The notes beneath the pieces are model-generated. The model saw nothing but the letters and a program-made list of their open reading frames with translations, was not told where the DNA came from and made no database searches. Of a stretch of 64,000 bases of DNA, positions 49,351 through 58,342 are shown piece by piece (within the stretch, counting starts at the first letter, position 1; every line of letters begins with the position of its first letter). This DNA is from VXMT01 sp965204835 (GTDB lineage: Bacteria; Chloroflexota; Dehalococcoidia; UBA2979), in the NCBI GenBank assembly GCA_965204835.1, contig OZ242017.1, positions 2,108,001-2,172,000 on the forward strand, given 5' to 3'. Made by a program: the position numbers and the translations under genes.

Positions 49351-50487
49351 TCACAGGTGCTCGCTGGCAGGAGCGAATCCGCCTTTGGGGCCAGCTGCGA
49401 CCGATGGTCGCGATGCCTCGGACAGTGCCGCGAGGATATGACGCCCGAGCGCCGCGCCAAGTTGCAGCGGCACAGCGTTACCGATCTGCCTCGCGATAGA
49501 CTGCTTCGAGCCGAACCACTCGTAGTCGTCGGGGAACCCCTGTAACCGGGCGGCTTCCAGGTGTGTAATGGGCCGATGCTCCTCAGGGTGGAGGTAGCGG
49601 CCCTTCTCTGGTTTGAAGAACTCGGTTCGGATGGTCACCGAGGGTTTGTCCCACCACAGCCGGCCCATGACGTCCCCGGACCCCGTGTGGTGCTTCCTCC
49701 AACACGGCGCCAAGAGGTCGTAAGGGATGTCGAATCTGTTGCCGCCTGGTGGGATCGCTCGGTAGCGACTAAGGGACAACTCTGTGAAGGAGCGCGTCAC
49801 ATGGAGTTCCTCCCCGACGAATGGTCCCCGCACCCGCAGCCCGTGGAAGTCCGAGTGCCTGATCGGTAGATCCCTCTTCACCACTTCGGTTGGCAAGCCG
49901 TCGAATGCATGGCCTACGTTTGAGCGGTGGTCGCTCTGAGCTGGTTCCCCAAGGGGGGCCAACTCTCGGCGGCGGCCGATTACGATTGCTCGCCGGCGGC
50001 GCTGTGGTGCCCCGTACAGCGACGCGTCCAGCACGAAGTCCTCGATCTCATAATCCTCTAGCTTGCCACCGGATCTGCAGGCAGCTCGCAGCCTAGAGAA
50101 CTGGTCCGACTTTAGGAATTCGCGAACATTCTCCAAGACGAAGACCTTTGGTCGGAGGGCATTGACGGCCTCGACATACTGTTGCCACAGGGCATTCCGC
50201 CGATCCGTAACCTCCCGCTTCCCTAGCGCAGAGAAGCCTTGGCACGGAGGTCCCCCGAGCACGACATCAGCCCGACCGGGGTGTCGAGTGCCCTGCAGCC
50301 AGTCCTCGATACGGCCACAGAACACGTGACCGCCGATGTTGGCGGCGTACGTCGCAGCAGCATCCGGGTCGGACTCGACTGCGCCCGCTGACCAGAACGC
50401 TCCGACGTGGCTGTTGGCTCGAAGGAACCCGCTCGTCAGGCCTCCGCAGCCAGCGAAAAGATCGACCACACTGTACGTAGCGCTCAT
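49351..50487 (-). CDS. C5-cytosine DNA methyltransferase
   Basis: The 378-residue protein has all main C5-MTase motifs: I VVDLFAGCGGLTSGFLR (about 6), IV VLGGPPCQGFSALG with the catalytic PC (about 77), VI FVLENVREFL, VIII GAPQRRRRAIVIG, and IX/X RLQGFPDDYEW and IARQIGNAVPLQLG. The recognition region lies between VIII and IX. The start is the ATG at 50485-50487, overlapping the Vsr stop (ATGA) with AGGAGC upstream. The target sequence cannot be read from the protein. It is coupled to Vsr, as in Dcm-Vsr pairs. Confidence 0.92.
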   Translation of the reverse strand: MSATYSVVDLFAGCGGLTSGFLRANSHVGAFWSAGAVESDPDAAATYAANIGGHVFCGRIEDWLQGTRHPGRADVVLGGPPCQGFSALGKREVTDRRNALWQQYVEAVNALRPKVFVLENVREFLKSDQFSRLRAACRSGGKLEDYEIEDFVLDASLYGAPQRRRRAIVIGRRRELAPLGEPAQSDHRSNVGHAFDGLPTEVVKRDLPIRHSDFHGLRVRGPFVGEELHVTRSFTELSLSRYRAIPPGGNRFDIPYDLLAPCWRKHHTGSGDVMGRLWWDKPSVTIRTEFFKPEKGRYLHPEEHRPITHLEAARLQGFPDDYEWFGSKQSIARQIGNAVPLQLGAALGRHILAALSEASRPSVAAGPKGGFAPASEHL

Positions 50488-51014
50488 GCTCCTACGGCCT
50501 CGCTCCGACATGAGTGTGCGTCGACAACAATATCCGCGGCGGACTCAAGCTCGTGCTCCCAGATCCGGAGAGACTCCCAGCCGTGGTCACGAAGGAGGTC
50601 ATCCGTTTCGGCATCGCGTGCGCGGTTCACCTCGATCTTGTGCTCCCACCACGTTCCGTTGGTCGCCGGCCTGGTCCAGTGGGTCGGGCACCCGTGCCAG
50701 AAGCAACCGTCAACGAAAACCGCTAGCCGAACGCCGACGAACGCAATGTCGATCGATCTTCGTCCGTTGCCCGGGACTGGGTATTCAACTCGGTAGCGCA
50801 TGCCGCGTGCGTGGAGTTCGCGCCGTAGCGTCAGTTCCGGCGCGGTGTCTCGCGTGCGCTGCCGTGACATCCGCGACGAAGCGGCCCTCAGCAACGCGGT
50901 ACCACTCGCATCCCGGGGATTCAATGAGGCAGTGCTCTCGTCCGACAACGATGACAGCCAATCAGATCGAACGTTTTCGCCACCGACGTGATGTTCGAGG
51001 TGTCCCCGTATCAT
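50484..51014 (-). CDS. vsr: Very short patch repair endonuclease
   Basis: The 176-residue protein contains the Vsr core: MSRQRTRDTAPELTLRRELH, RYRVEYPVPGNGRRSIDIAF (catalytic Asp), VDGCFWHGCPTHWTRP (zinc/active site) and WWEHKIEVNRARD. Vsr nicks at T:G mismatches made by deamination of 5-methylcytosine. The N-terminus before MSRQ is variable in the family. I chose the ATG at 51012-51014; a GTG at 51066-51068 or the internal ATG of MSRQ are alternatives. It is followed directly by the methyltransferase. Confidence 0.88.
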   Translation of the reverse strand: MIRGHLEHHVGGENVRSDWLSSLSDESTASLNPRDASGTALLRAASSRMSRQRTRDTAPELTLRRELHARGMRYRVEYPVPGNGRRSIDIAFVGVRLAVFVDGCFWHGCPTHWTRPATNGTWWEHKIEVNRARDAETDDLLRDHGWESLRIWEHELESAADIVVDAHSCRSEAVGA

Positions 51015-51261
51015 AGGTACGCACCTGTCACACTTCGCTGCCGGAGCCGCTGGGCCAGGCGGCGACACACATGTTCACAGTAGCATTGGACCGACCGGTG
51101 GTCACTTCAACATGGGGGCTAGGGCCCAACGATTGCGACAGCGCTGCCAATTCTGAGAGTCCGGCAGCAGGATGCACGTGGATACCTTGGCAGACCCGCC
51201 GCTAGGCTCGCACCCTTGCGACGCGGGCAACTCCGGTGGCTCAGTTCCCAGAGTTGAGCCC

Positions 51262-51898
51262 ATTGTCGCGCACCGGGCTCAGACTGCCAGAGCCCTGACT
51301 CGCTGGGGCCAACGCAATAGGCGCCAGTACCCGTGGCGCGACGAGTTGCCGCTCTGGCAGGCACTGGTCGTGGGGTCATGCTGCAGCGCACGCGCGCGGG
51401 TCGTCCCGACGGTCCGCCGGTTCCGGGACCGGCACCCGAGTCCGGCCGCGCTCGCGACCGCCAGCACTGTGGAGTCACGGGGCTTGTTGGACCTCTGGGC
51501 CTCCACTGGCGTAGTCGCCTCCCCCACCAACTCGTGTGCGAGATCGCCTGTCTGGACGGCGATCTGCCGCTAGACCAAACGGCTCTCGAGGCGCCACGCG
51601 GCGTGGGTCCGTACGCTGCCGCCGCCATGCGCTCGCTTCGCGCGAAACCGCCAGACAGTTGCGTATCGACTCCAACGTCGTGCCCGTACCCTGCCGGCCC
51701 GTGGGGGCACCCTACGATGGGGAGACAGGTCGCAATCGCTGGCTCCGCGATCTAGTGGAGACATTGACGCCGGCGCGCGCACACCGCGATCACAACTACG
51801 CTGTGCTTGATCAGGCTGTGCTGGTGTGCCTGCTCGGGATTCCGAAGTGCGACGAGTGCCCGATTCTGAGGTGGTGCACGACCGGGCTGGAACGGACG
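51262..51898 (+). pseudogene. Frameshifted MutY/EndoIII-like HhH-GPD glycosylase
   Basis: Pieces of one glycosylase are spread over three frames. First is WGQRNRRQYPWRDELPLWQA with FRDRHPSPAALATAS (frame of 51172). Next is LDQTALEAPRGVGPYAAAAM, an HhH-like segment (frame of 51333). Last is LRIDSNVVPVPCRPVG, carrying the Asp of the VDSNV motif, and the [4Fe-4S] cluster CLLGIPKCDECPILRWC (frame of 51536). The order matches MutY-like glycosylases. At least two frameshifts prevent a full protein. It is divergent from and next to vsr, so it probably belonged to the methylation-repair set. Confidence 0.75.
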
Positions 51899-52290
51899 GC
51901 CGCAGATGGAGCTCGCCAGCCGTCGAGCGGGAGCTACCCGAGGACAGCCTAGCCGCCTCCGGGGCCACAGTGACCACCTGATGCTCGCCTTAGCGAGGAA
52001 GACTGTCGCGGCCGAGGAGCATCCCGGCTCGGTCGAGGCGGTCTTCGCCCAGGCGCAGCGGGTCGCGGCCGAGGCCGAGGCGCTGCTGGACTGGCATGCG
52101 CCGGAGCCGGAGCTGATGGCTGCGGGAGCCGGACGAGCCACCGAGGCAACGGCGACGGGATGAAGCGCCCATGCTCTCCCTCTTCGGGTGAGCGCCCGGA
52201 GCGGAGCAGGAGGGCGCGATCGCGGCAGCGGCCAGCTAGGCGGACAGTCGGGGGACATCGCTGGTCGCGGTGTGTCCCCCACCCCGGTCC
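51899..52290 (+). pseudogene. Decayed 3' end of an SNF2-like ICE helicase plus its terminator
   Basis: DNA here matches the end of the 25283-27550 helicase: ELPEDSLAAS (intact copy ELPEDGLAAY), a frameshift, then LMLALARKTVAAEEHPGSVE and AVFAQAQRVAAEAEALL followed by WHAPEPE. A diverged copy of the helicase's terminator hairpin follows (GGGGGACATCGC...TGTCCCCC). Only the tail survives, and it abuts the glycosylase pseudogene directly. It is evidence of a second, related conjugative element once present here. Confidence 0.75.
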
Positions 52291-52365
52291 ATGTATGGGG
52301 CCCTTCGCCGTGTCCACCGACTCGCGGAAGGGACAGTGCAGCAGGATCCAGGGTTCGCTGTCCTT

Positions 52366-52457
52366 CTAGTCATCCGGACGCTCGTCCTCGCCCAGTGACT
52401 GCCAGTAGGCATCGTTGTTGGGATTGAGTTGATTGGCTCGGTTGTCGTCGCTGCTCT
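52366..52457 (-). pseudogene. Decayed copy of the NRANQLNPNN small protein
   Basis: The minus strand reads GKSSDDNRANQLNPNNDAYW then QSLGEDERPDD and a stop. The intact copy is at 43705-43857. The start codon is CAC here instead of ATG, and the C-terminal third is missing. Confidence 0.65.
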
Positions 52458-52786
52458 TGCCGTGCTCCCGAGGCTACACGCCGCCCTGTGAGCTCACCGC
52501 ACGCCACGTGCCAGACGCGGCCCGTGGGGCTCGTCATTTGTGCGAGGGTTGCCTAGGGGGACTAGCGATCGTCTATCTTGCCGCAGGTGTCACACTGGAA
52601 GGTATCCCTGTATGCAAGCCACCGGTGGTAACGCTGCATTCCCCTTATGGAAGGGACACACAAGAGGCGTTCGGGCGTGCCCTCCGGGGCTTCGCCTGTA
52701 ATCGCTGGGTTTCCGAATTCTCTCGACATGCGCTCCAGCTTAGCCGCTGCCAGCGAATCTGGACAGGCCTAGCGCAGCTAGCGAAT
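52458..52786. other. Gap without a supported gene
   Basis: This 329-base stretch lies between the small-protein remnant and the fusion methyltransferase stop. I see no protein-like frame on either strand. Confidence 0.4.
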
Positions 52787-54610
52787 TCAGTGTTGCGGGC
52801 AAGTTGAAGCGTCAGGCGGTTGGCGCGGGTCGGCGTGGGTCGTATCCGCGACTGCGGACCCGGCAGAGTCCGTGGGCTTGCGATCCTCCGTGATGACCTG
52901 CATGAGGTGAAGGGCGACGGCCTCGGCAAGCGGTGGCGGAACGGCATTCGCCACCTGGAGAGGCTGAGTGGAACGGGGTCCGCAGAAGCGGTAGTGATGC
53001 GGAAACCCTTGAATGGTCGCCGCCTCACGCACCGAGATGGTCCGGTCTAGCCATGGATGGACGGGGAGGGCGCGGTGCCCGGCGATCAGAGTTCGGGCTT
53101 CATCGTCCTTGAGGCGTCTGTACGAGATGGGTCCCTCACCAGGCTTGATCCCCTTGATTTTGGCTACCACACGCTCCGAATGGGCCATCGTCTCGACGTT
53201 GAAGTACTCCTTGCCGTCAGGATCTGTTAGGGGCTCTCCAGTGGCTCCTGCGGGAAGCTGGGGCAAGGCAGCCAGAACATCGCGGAGAGCGGGAACCTCC
53301 GGCAGGTGGCTCGCTGAGTCCTTGCCGTGCGAGCGGTGCGTTGCGCGCGGTCTGGGAGGGGCGGATGCCTCTTCGCCTCGTCGTCCAAGGAATAGGTAGC
53401 GTGCCCTGTGCTGCGGGACTCCGAAGTCGCACGCATTCACTAGGTGGGCGTCTGTAGCGTAGCCTGCGTCACGGAGGCTCTGGAGGATGTCGTCAAGAAA
53501 ACCATGGTTTCTGACGCGCCGCACCCCGGGAACGTTCTCAAGACAGACGGTGTCCGCGTGCAGCTCCGCAGCCAGTCTCGCGACTTGCTCGTAGAGGAGG
53601 TTTGCCTCGGCATCAGGGTCACGCGCACCTGCCGCTGAGTATCCCTGGCACGGCGGCCCCGCGAGGAGTCCCCAGACCCTTTGGACACCCGGCATGAAGC
53701 TGCCTAGCTGTTCGGCCGAGGTACTGGCATCGATCTCTGCCTCTATCACCGGCACACCTGGGTTGTTCAGGCGGTAGGTCTGAGCTGCGTGTCGTTCGGA
53801 CTCGACCGCCAGGGCCACCCGGAAACCCGCTTTCCCGAAGCCATAGCCGAGGCCACCGGCTCCAGCGAATAGATCCACGACGACGGGGCGGGCGTCGCTG
53901 GTCACCGTCTTGCGTCCTGTCGGGCAGAACGACACAAGGACGCAATCTCCGCATTTTGGCCTAGCGGCCCGGCAGACTGCGCGCCCGTGGTGGACGAGGT
54001 TGATGTGGAACCGCTTCCGCGCATTCTTGGGGACTGCATCCTGGAAGGGGTCGTGATCCTTCTTCCTTCCGGCTGGTTTCACGAGCCCAAGCCGAGAGAA
54101 CACCCTATGGACGTGCGTGTCGACGGCGAACGCTGGACGGTTCAGCGAATAGGCGAGAACACAGCGTGCACTCTTGGGGCCGATGCCTGGCAGCTGGAGT
54201 AGGAACGCTTCGGCCTCCTCGTCACTGAGCGCACAGAGGAAGTCGAGAGTAAGGTCACCTGACGGGGTGTCGGCGGGCCCGACACCCCGCCGCCAGTTCT
54301 CCTCTTGTACTGCCGCAAGCAGGGCCTGCATCTGCCGAGCTCGCTGCTCGTGGAGCCCAACCGGGCGCAGCAGAGAGGCAAGATCCTCTTCGGGAGCTCG
54401 GAGTACGTCGCGCCAGCTCGGGTAACGGCGCCGGAGATCCCGATACACCCGCCTGTAGACAGGTTCCCGCGTCTGCCTGCTTAGGAGGATGTACAAGGTC
54501 TCGGCCAGGGGATCTTCCATGTTCCCCAGATCAGCGGAGCGGTAACAGGCCTCCAACAACTCGTCGATGCGGGAGACCAGACCAGCGCCGACGAGCGATC
54601 TGACTTGCAT
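52787..54610 (-). CDS. Endonuclease III-like glycosylase fused to C5-cytosine methyltransferase
   Basis: The 607-residue protein has two enzymes in one chain. Residues 1-230 are an HhH-GPD glycosylase: LLSRQTREPVYRRVYRDLRR, the HhH LPGIGPKSARCVLAYSL with the EndoIII-type Lys, VDTHVHRVFSRLGL with the catalytic Asp, and the [4Fe-4S] motif CRAARPKCGDCVLVSFC (about 212-229). Residues 240-600 are a C5-MTase: I VVDLFAGAGGLGYGFG, IV LAGPPCQGYSAAG, VI CLENVPGV, VIII PQHRARYLFLG, X QVANAVPPPLAEA. All key residues look intact. The ATG at 54608-54610 has GAGGG upstream. It probably methylates cytosine and repairs its deamination products. Confidence 0.88.
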   Translation of the reverse strand: MQVRSLVGAGLVSRIDELLEACYRSADLGNMEDPLAETLYILLSRQTREPVYRRVYRDLRRRYPSWRDVLRAPEEDLASLLRPVGLHEQRARQMQALLAAVQEENWRRGVGPADTPSGDLTLDFLCALSDEEAEAFLLQLPGIGPKSARCVLAYSLNRPAFAVDTHVHRVFSRLGLVKPAGRKKDHDPFQDAVPKNARKRFHINLVHHGRAVCRAARPKCGDCVLVSFCPTGRKTVTSDARPVVVDLFAGAGGLGYGFGKAGFRVALAVESERHAAQTYRLNNPGVPVIEAEIDASTSAEQLGSFMPGVQRVWGLLAGPPCQGYSAAGARDPDAEANLLYEQVARLAAELHADTVCLENVPGVRRVRNHGFLDDILQSLRDAGYATDAHLVNACDFGVPQHRARYLFLGRRGEEASAPPRPRATHRSHGKDSASHLPEVPALRDVLAALPQLPAGATGEPLTDPDGKEYFNVETMAHSERVVAKIKGIKPGEGPISYRRLKDDEARTLIAGHRALPVHPWLDRTISVREAATIQGFPHHYRFCGPRSTQPLQVANAVPPPLAEAVALHLMQVITEDRKPTDSAGSAVADTTHADPRQPPDASTCPQH

Positions 54611-55130
54611 ACAGCCCTCAGCATCCCGACTGTGAGGAGGCCCGAGCTATGATACGCACAATGCTGGGCCGATGCCGGTTCCGCGCGCTGCCCTCGCCCG
54701 GGCACAACTCGACACACGAACTGGGGCAACCGCACGGGAGCCGCACAAAGTCCACACCTTATGGTAGCGCAGGTAGCGCTCGAGGTCGCGGCGCAGCCTG
54801 GTCTGCTTGGGGATGAGGTGGCGCGCGAAGGCGGGCTTCCAGCACTCCCCAAGGATCGTGCCCTGCACCCGTCCCACGCAGCTGTTGGTCTGCGGCCTCC
54901 GGGCGTGGATGAAGCGCTGCTCCGCCCCCAGCTCGGCGACCGCGGCCCCGAACTCGCGGGAGCGGAACTCCTAGCCGTTGGGCTGGCGCCGGAACGCTCT
55001 GCGACTCCTGACCGCGGCGGCCCGTCTACTTGATCCCACCGGCGCGGGCACCAAGGCGCTGGCGGCGGACCTCGGCGGGCACGCTGTAGCGCTCGGCGAC
55101 GACGCCGAGGCCCTCGTCTGCGGAGACAGG

Positions 55131-55595
55131 TCACCCCTCCCAGTCGCGGATTACGTAGCGCTCACCACGCCTCCAGCAGCCCACGATGCGCGTGAGTAGC
55201 GTCGTGGTGACGTGACAGAGCGCGGAGTTGTGGTGCTTACTGGCCGTGACCATGAGCCGCTGGTAGCGGGCGGCAAGGGTGGGGTCGATGCGTCGCGCGT
55301 GGTCGGCGGCGATGAAGAGCGCCTCGCGCAGCGCGGCGTCGCCGCGGCGGGTCGACAGGCCGTAACGGCCGCTCACGCCCGAGGCGTTGAGGGAGGGCAC
55401 TATCCCGCTGAAGGAGCGCACTCCGGCGATAGTGCGGAAGCGGTTCGGGTCGCCGAGGCGGGGGAGGATCTGGGCGCCGGTGACGGCGTCGACTCCAGGC
55501 GCCGACGTGACGATCGCCTCGGGGTCGGCCTCCTCGAGGAGGAAGGCGATGCGCTTGCTGAGCGCGGCAGCATCCTCACCGATGCGCGGCGTAGC
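55131..55595 (-). pseudogene. IS110-family transposase C-terminal fragment
   Basis: The fragment contains the Transposase_20-type core PGVDAVTGAQILPRLGDPNR, FSGIVPSLNASGVSGRYGLS, ADHARRIDPTLAARYQRLM and a complete C-terminus. The N-terminal DEDD catalytic half is missing. It is fused in frame to the broken IS481-like gene. Confidence 0.7.
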
Positions 55596-55599
55596 CGAC

Positions 55600-55995
55600 A
55601 ACGAGGCCCGGCGCTTACTGCGGGTGTCGAGACCGTGACGCCGCAGCACGCGCCAGCCACCGGAGGAGGAGAGCTTCATGCCGCCCCACTTTGGGGCGCG
55701 CCCGCTCCGCGGCGATGCGCGCCGGTCCGAAGCCGGGCTGGCCGAGGGCGAAGGCGACGACGCGCTGCTCGACGAAGGGGCCGGTGGCGTTGGGCATGCG
55801 TGGAGGGTGCCGCTCGCGCGGGCTCAGCATCTCCAGACCGTCGCGCTCGGCATCCCTGCGCCAGCGGCAGAAGGTCGAGTGGTGGATGCCTATAGCCTGG
55901 CAGGCGGCGCGGACGTTCCCCCGCTCCTTGGCGAGTGTGAGCGTGCGCTGGCGGAAGCGGTACAGTTCGCGGTCGGGGGTCCTGTGCTTCGACAT
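55600..55995 (-). pseudogene. IS481-like transposase N-terminal fragment
   Basis: It begins MSKHRTPDRELYRFRQRTLT with an HTH that matches IS481/IS3-type integrases. One extra A in CCCAAAGTGG (expected AAG-TGG, PKWGG) shifts the frame near 55690. The catalytic DDE part is lost apart from the tail near 54760-54960. Confidence 0.7.
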
Positions 55996-56079
55996 ACAGC
56001 AGGATGTAGCACCTGGCCCCTATCTCAGAAGGCCGACACCTGTCGTGGCTACTCGGGAATAGGGCAGGTTCGGGTCCAG

Positions 56080-56268
56080 GTGAGCGGAGATCCGCTCCAC
56101 ATCATCCCTATAGAATGGGATGCTAGCGTCCGCGATCTCGGGGAGCGTATGCGGGGCACGTCTGAAGCGGACACGAATCGCGCCCTTGATCGTCGGCACG
56201 CAACGCTGGGGGGTTCGGCCATCGTCGACGACACGCCGAGCGCCTCCTGGCAGGATGGGAGGACCTAA
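56080..56268 (+). CDS. Possible small leader gene of the Hsp90-like operon
   Basis: A 62-codon frame starts at GTG (SGDPLHIIPIEWDASVRDLG, then RHATLGGSAIVDDTPSASWQ). Its TAA overlaps the next ATG (TAATG). That overlap is the main support, and the ribosome binding site is weak. The true start could be the ATG at 56149. Confidence 0.35.
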   Translation: MSGDPLHIIPIEWDASVRDLGERMRGTSEADTNRALDRRHATLGGSAIVDDTPSASWQDGRT

Positions 56269-56369
56269 TGACGCGTCTTCGACGTTCGTCGGCGTTGATT
56301 GTGGGCTTCCCGCCCGAACGCCGACGAGCGCTGGATCGTCTCCATGCCAGCTATTGGGGTGACCAGTGA
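56268..56369 (+). CDS. 33-residue basic peptide coupled to the Hsp90-like gene
   Basis: The frame MTRLRRSSALIVGFPPERRR then ALDRLHASYWGDQ has a strong ribosome binding site (GGGAGGACCTA). It overlaps the upstream stop by TAATG and the downstream GTG by GTGA. No known domain. Tight coupling on both sides suggests a translated peptide or a translational leader. Confidence 0.5.
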   Translation: MTRLRRSSALIVGFPPERRRALDRLHASYWGDQ

Positions 56370-58342
56370 GTCCCTCCGGCGAGCCGAGAGGCGAGGCGGA
56401 CGCTGCCCTTGCCGCCCACATCCGGGACAGCTCAGCCAAGTCCCCCCACAATACCGTCCTCCGGACCGACGATAGGGTTCTTGCCCGCGTCACCGACGGC
56501 ATCTACCGGCAGCCTGGGTCGGCAATCCGGGAGCTTCTGTCCAACGCGTATGACGCCGACGCGACACAGGTGGTCGTCAAGACTGATCGACCGCGGTTCC
56601 GCACGTTGTCTGTGGAAGACGACGGCATTGGCATGACGCCCGATGCTCTCGCCCATCTGCTCCACCATATCGGGGGTAGCGCGAAGCGTTCACCCGAGGG
56701 AGCCGAGCTTGGAATCGCGAATACCGAAGACCCGACGCGCAGCCCAGCAGGACGCCGACTCATTGGGAAGATAGGGATCGGCCTCTTTTCAGTGTCGCAG
56801 CTGACGCATCGGTTCCAGATCATTACGAAGACAGCTGGCGACCCCTTCCGGACAATCGCACTGGTAGTGCTCCGTCAGTATTCGGACGAGAGTGAGCCAA
56901 CGTCGGACGAGGAACCCATGCCGGACGAGCAAGGGGAGTATGAGGCCGGACTGGTGACGATCTGGCGCGAGCCAGCTGCCGACGCAGACTCCCACGGGAC
57001 GACGATCATCCTGACCGACATAAGGCCGCAGGCTCGCGAAACACTCCAGAGTCGTGACCTGTGGGCCGCTGTCGACGCCGACCGCACCCTAGCGCCCGCC
57101 GAAGCCAGGGACCTCAGGCCGCCCGACTTCCATATCGGGCGTGTCCGACCCGACGAACCCGACGTTCTCCAAAGTGACGACGACGCCTACTACAGCCTCC
57201 CGTGGTCGCGTGATGATCGACCGGACGTCGCTTTCGAGAAACTGGTCAAGGCTGTGTGGGGACACGTGGACCGAGGGACGCCCAATCCCCAGCTCGCACG
57301 CGTCTTCGACTACTACCTCCGAATGGTGTGGCAGCTCAGCCTAGCGATTCCCGCGCCGTACGTCTCCGGAAACCCATTCGATCTCGCGCTTCAGGACGAG
57401 CTGTATTTCTTCGAAATGCCCCCGTCTGGTTCAGCAACGCCAGTAGAGTTCAAACTCGCGGGTGACGAGACCATCCGCGGGAGAAGGTCAATCGGCGATG
57501 CGTCAGGTGTTGGAAGCAACTTCGTCGTACTCTTCGACGATCTGCGCCTCGCGCGCCCCCTAGTGTTCACTGACCTCCCGGAGACGACGCATGCCGTCAA
57601 AAAGCCGATCCTCGTCGTCGGACAATGCCGGGAGACGTTCGACGGCGTGCCACCCGAACTCACTGGAGGCCCGATTGAGTTCGAGGCGTACCTCATGTGG
57701 GCACCCAAGATCGCTCCTACTGAGCACCAAGGCGCCCTTGTTCGGGTGCACGGATCGAGCGGCACACTGTTTGACCCTACATTCCTCCGTTATCAAGTAT
57801 CAGAGCAGACGCGGCTCAGGCAGATCTCGTGTGAGATATTCGTCTCCGAGGGCCTGGAGGCGGCACTGAATATCGATCGCGAGTCATTCAACTACGCCCA
57901 TCCACACGTCGTGTACATCACAAGGTGGCTCCATGCGTCGCTGAGACGGGTGGCAACCGTCCAGAAGCGCATTGCAGCTGAAATCCGAGAAGCTACACGA
58001 GAAGCAGCCGCGGCCGGGGAGGCGGAGGCGCTGTCGAGAGTCGCAGCCCGAGTCTGGCAGACGGAATCCGACGACCTAGGCGCGGAGCCTCCGCCGGTCG
58101 AGTTTGCCGATGCGGTTGACGAGCCGACGCCTGCGAAGCCCGGAACGTATCGGTTTAGACGCCTACCAGTATTCGGTGAACGCGAAGGTCGGCGCACGCG
58201 TCGGGATGAGTCAGCAGAGCGGAAGCTGCGCGCGATGGTCCAGCTCCTTGCGGCCTACGGAATCCTCGACAACCTGACCGACCAGCAGCAGGAACGACTC
58301 CTAGGCGGGATGCGCCAGATTCTCGAGGCTTCCGAACAATGA
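56366..58342 (+). CDS. Hsp90-like GHKL ATPase
   Basis: The 658-residue protein has an Hsp90-type ATPase N-terminus: DGIYRQPGSAIRELLSNAYD then ADAT (N box, about 45-65), VEDDGIGMTPDALAHLLHHI (G1, about 85), and GRRLIGKIGIGLFSVSQL (G2, about 130-147). The middle and C-terminus do not match HtpG; the C-terminus is helical (QKRIAAEIREATREAAAAGE) with a terminal helix ending MRQILEASEQ. It is likely a conflict-system chaperone-like ATPase rather than a housekeeping Hsp90. The start is GTG overlapping the upstream peptide, and the stop overlaps the next gene (ATGA). Confidence 0.82.
   Translation: MSPSGEPRGEADAALAAHIRDSSAKSPHNTVLRTDDRVLARVTDGIYRQPGSAIRELLSNAYDADATQVVVKTDRPRFRTLSVEDDGIGMTPDALAHLLHHIGGSAKRSPEGAELGIANTEDPTRSPAGRRLIGKIGIGLFSVSQLTHRFQIITKTAGDPFRTIALVVLRQYSDESEPTSDEEPMPDEQGEYEAGLVTIWREPAADADSHGTTIILTDIRPQARETLQSRDLWAAVDADRTLAPAEARDLRPPDFHIGRVRPDEPDVLQSDDDAYYSLPWSRDDRPDVAFEKLVKAVWGHVDRGTPNPQLARVFDYYLRMVWQLSLAIPAPYVSGNPFDLALQDELYFFEMPPSGSATPVEFKLAGDETIRGRRSIGDASGVGSNFVVLFDDLRLARPLVFTDLPETTHAVKKPILVVGQCRETFDGVPPELTGGPIEFEAYLMWAPKIAPTEHQGALVRVHGSSGTLFDPTFLRYQVSEQTRLRQISCEIFVSEGLEAALNIDRESFNYAHPHVVYITRWLHASLRRVATVQKRIAAEIREATREAAAAGEAEALSRVAARVWQTESDDLGAEPPPVEFADAVDEPTPAKPGTYRFRRLPVFGEREGRRTRRDESAERKLRAMVQLLAAYGILDNLTDQQQERLLGGMRQILEASEQ

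Larger units (their letters stand above)
54740..55995 (-). mobile_element. Nested IS remnant: IS481-like transposase interrupted by IS110-like fragment
   Basis: On the minus strand, 55995 to about 55600 encodes the N-terminal HTH part of an IS481-like transposase (RGNVRAACQAIGIHHSTFCR, RHPPRMPNATGPFVEQRVVA). A one-base frameshift near 55690 precedes MKLSSSGGWRVLRRHGLDTR. From about 55595 to 55131 the sequence switches to an IS110-type C-terminal domain (APGVDAVTGAQILPRLGDPN, RSFSGIVPSLNASG, KHHNSALCHVTTTLL). The IS481-type integrase end resumes at about 54960-54760 (RFIHARRPQTNSCVGRVQGT, RRDLERYLRYH). No copy is functional. Confidence 0.75.

Noticed and set aside
49059..49499. Plus-strand frame upstream of the ATPase-nuclease gene
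   Set aside because: Overlaps the methyltransferase 3' end and has arginine-rich shadow composition.
51172..51952. Three overlapping plus-strand frames as separate genes
   Set aside because: Together they form one glycosylase broken by frameshifts, so they are listed as one pseudogene.
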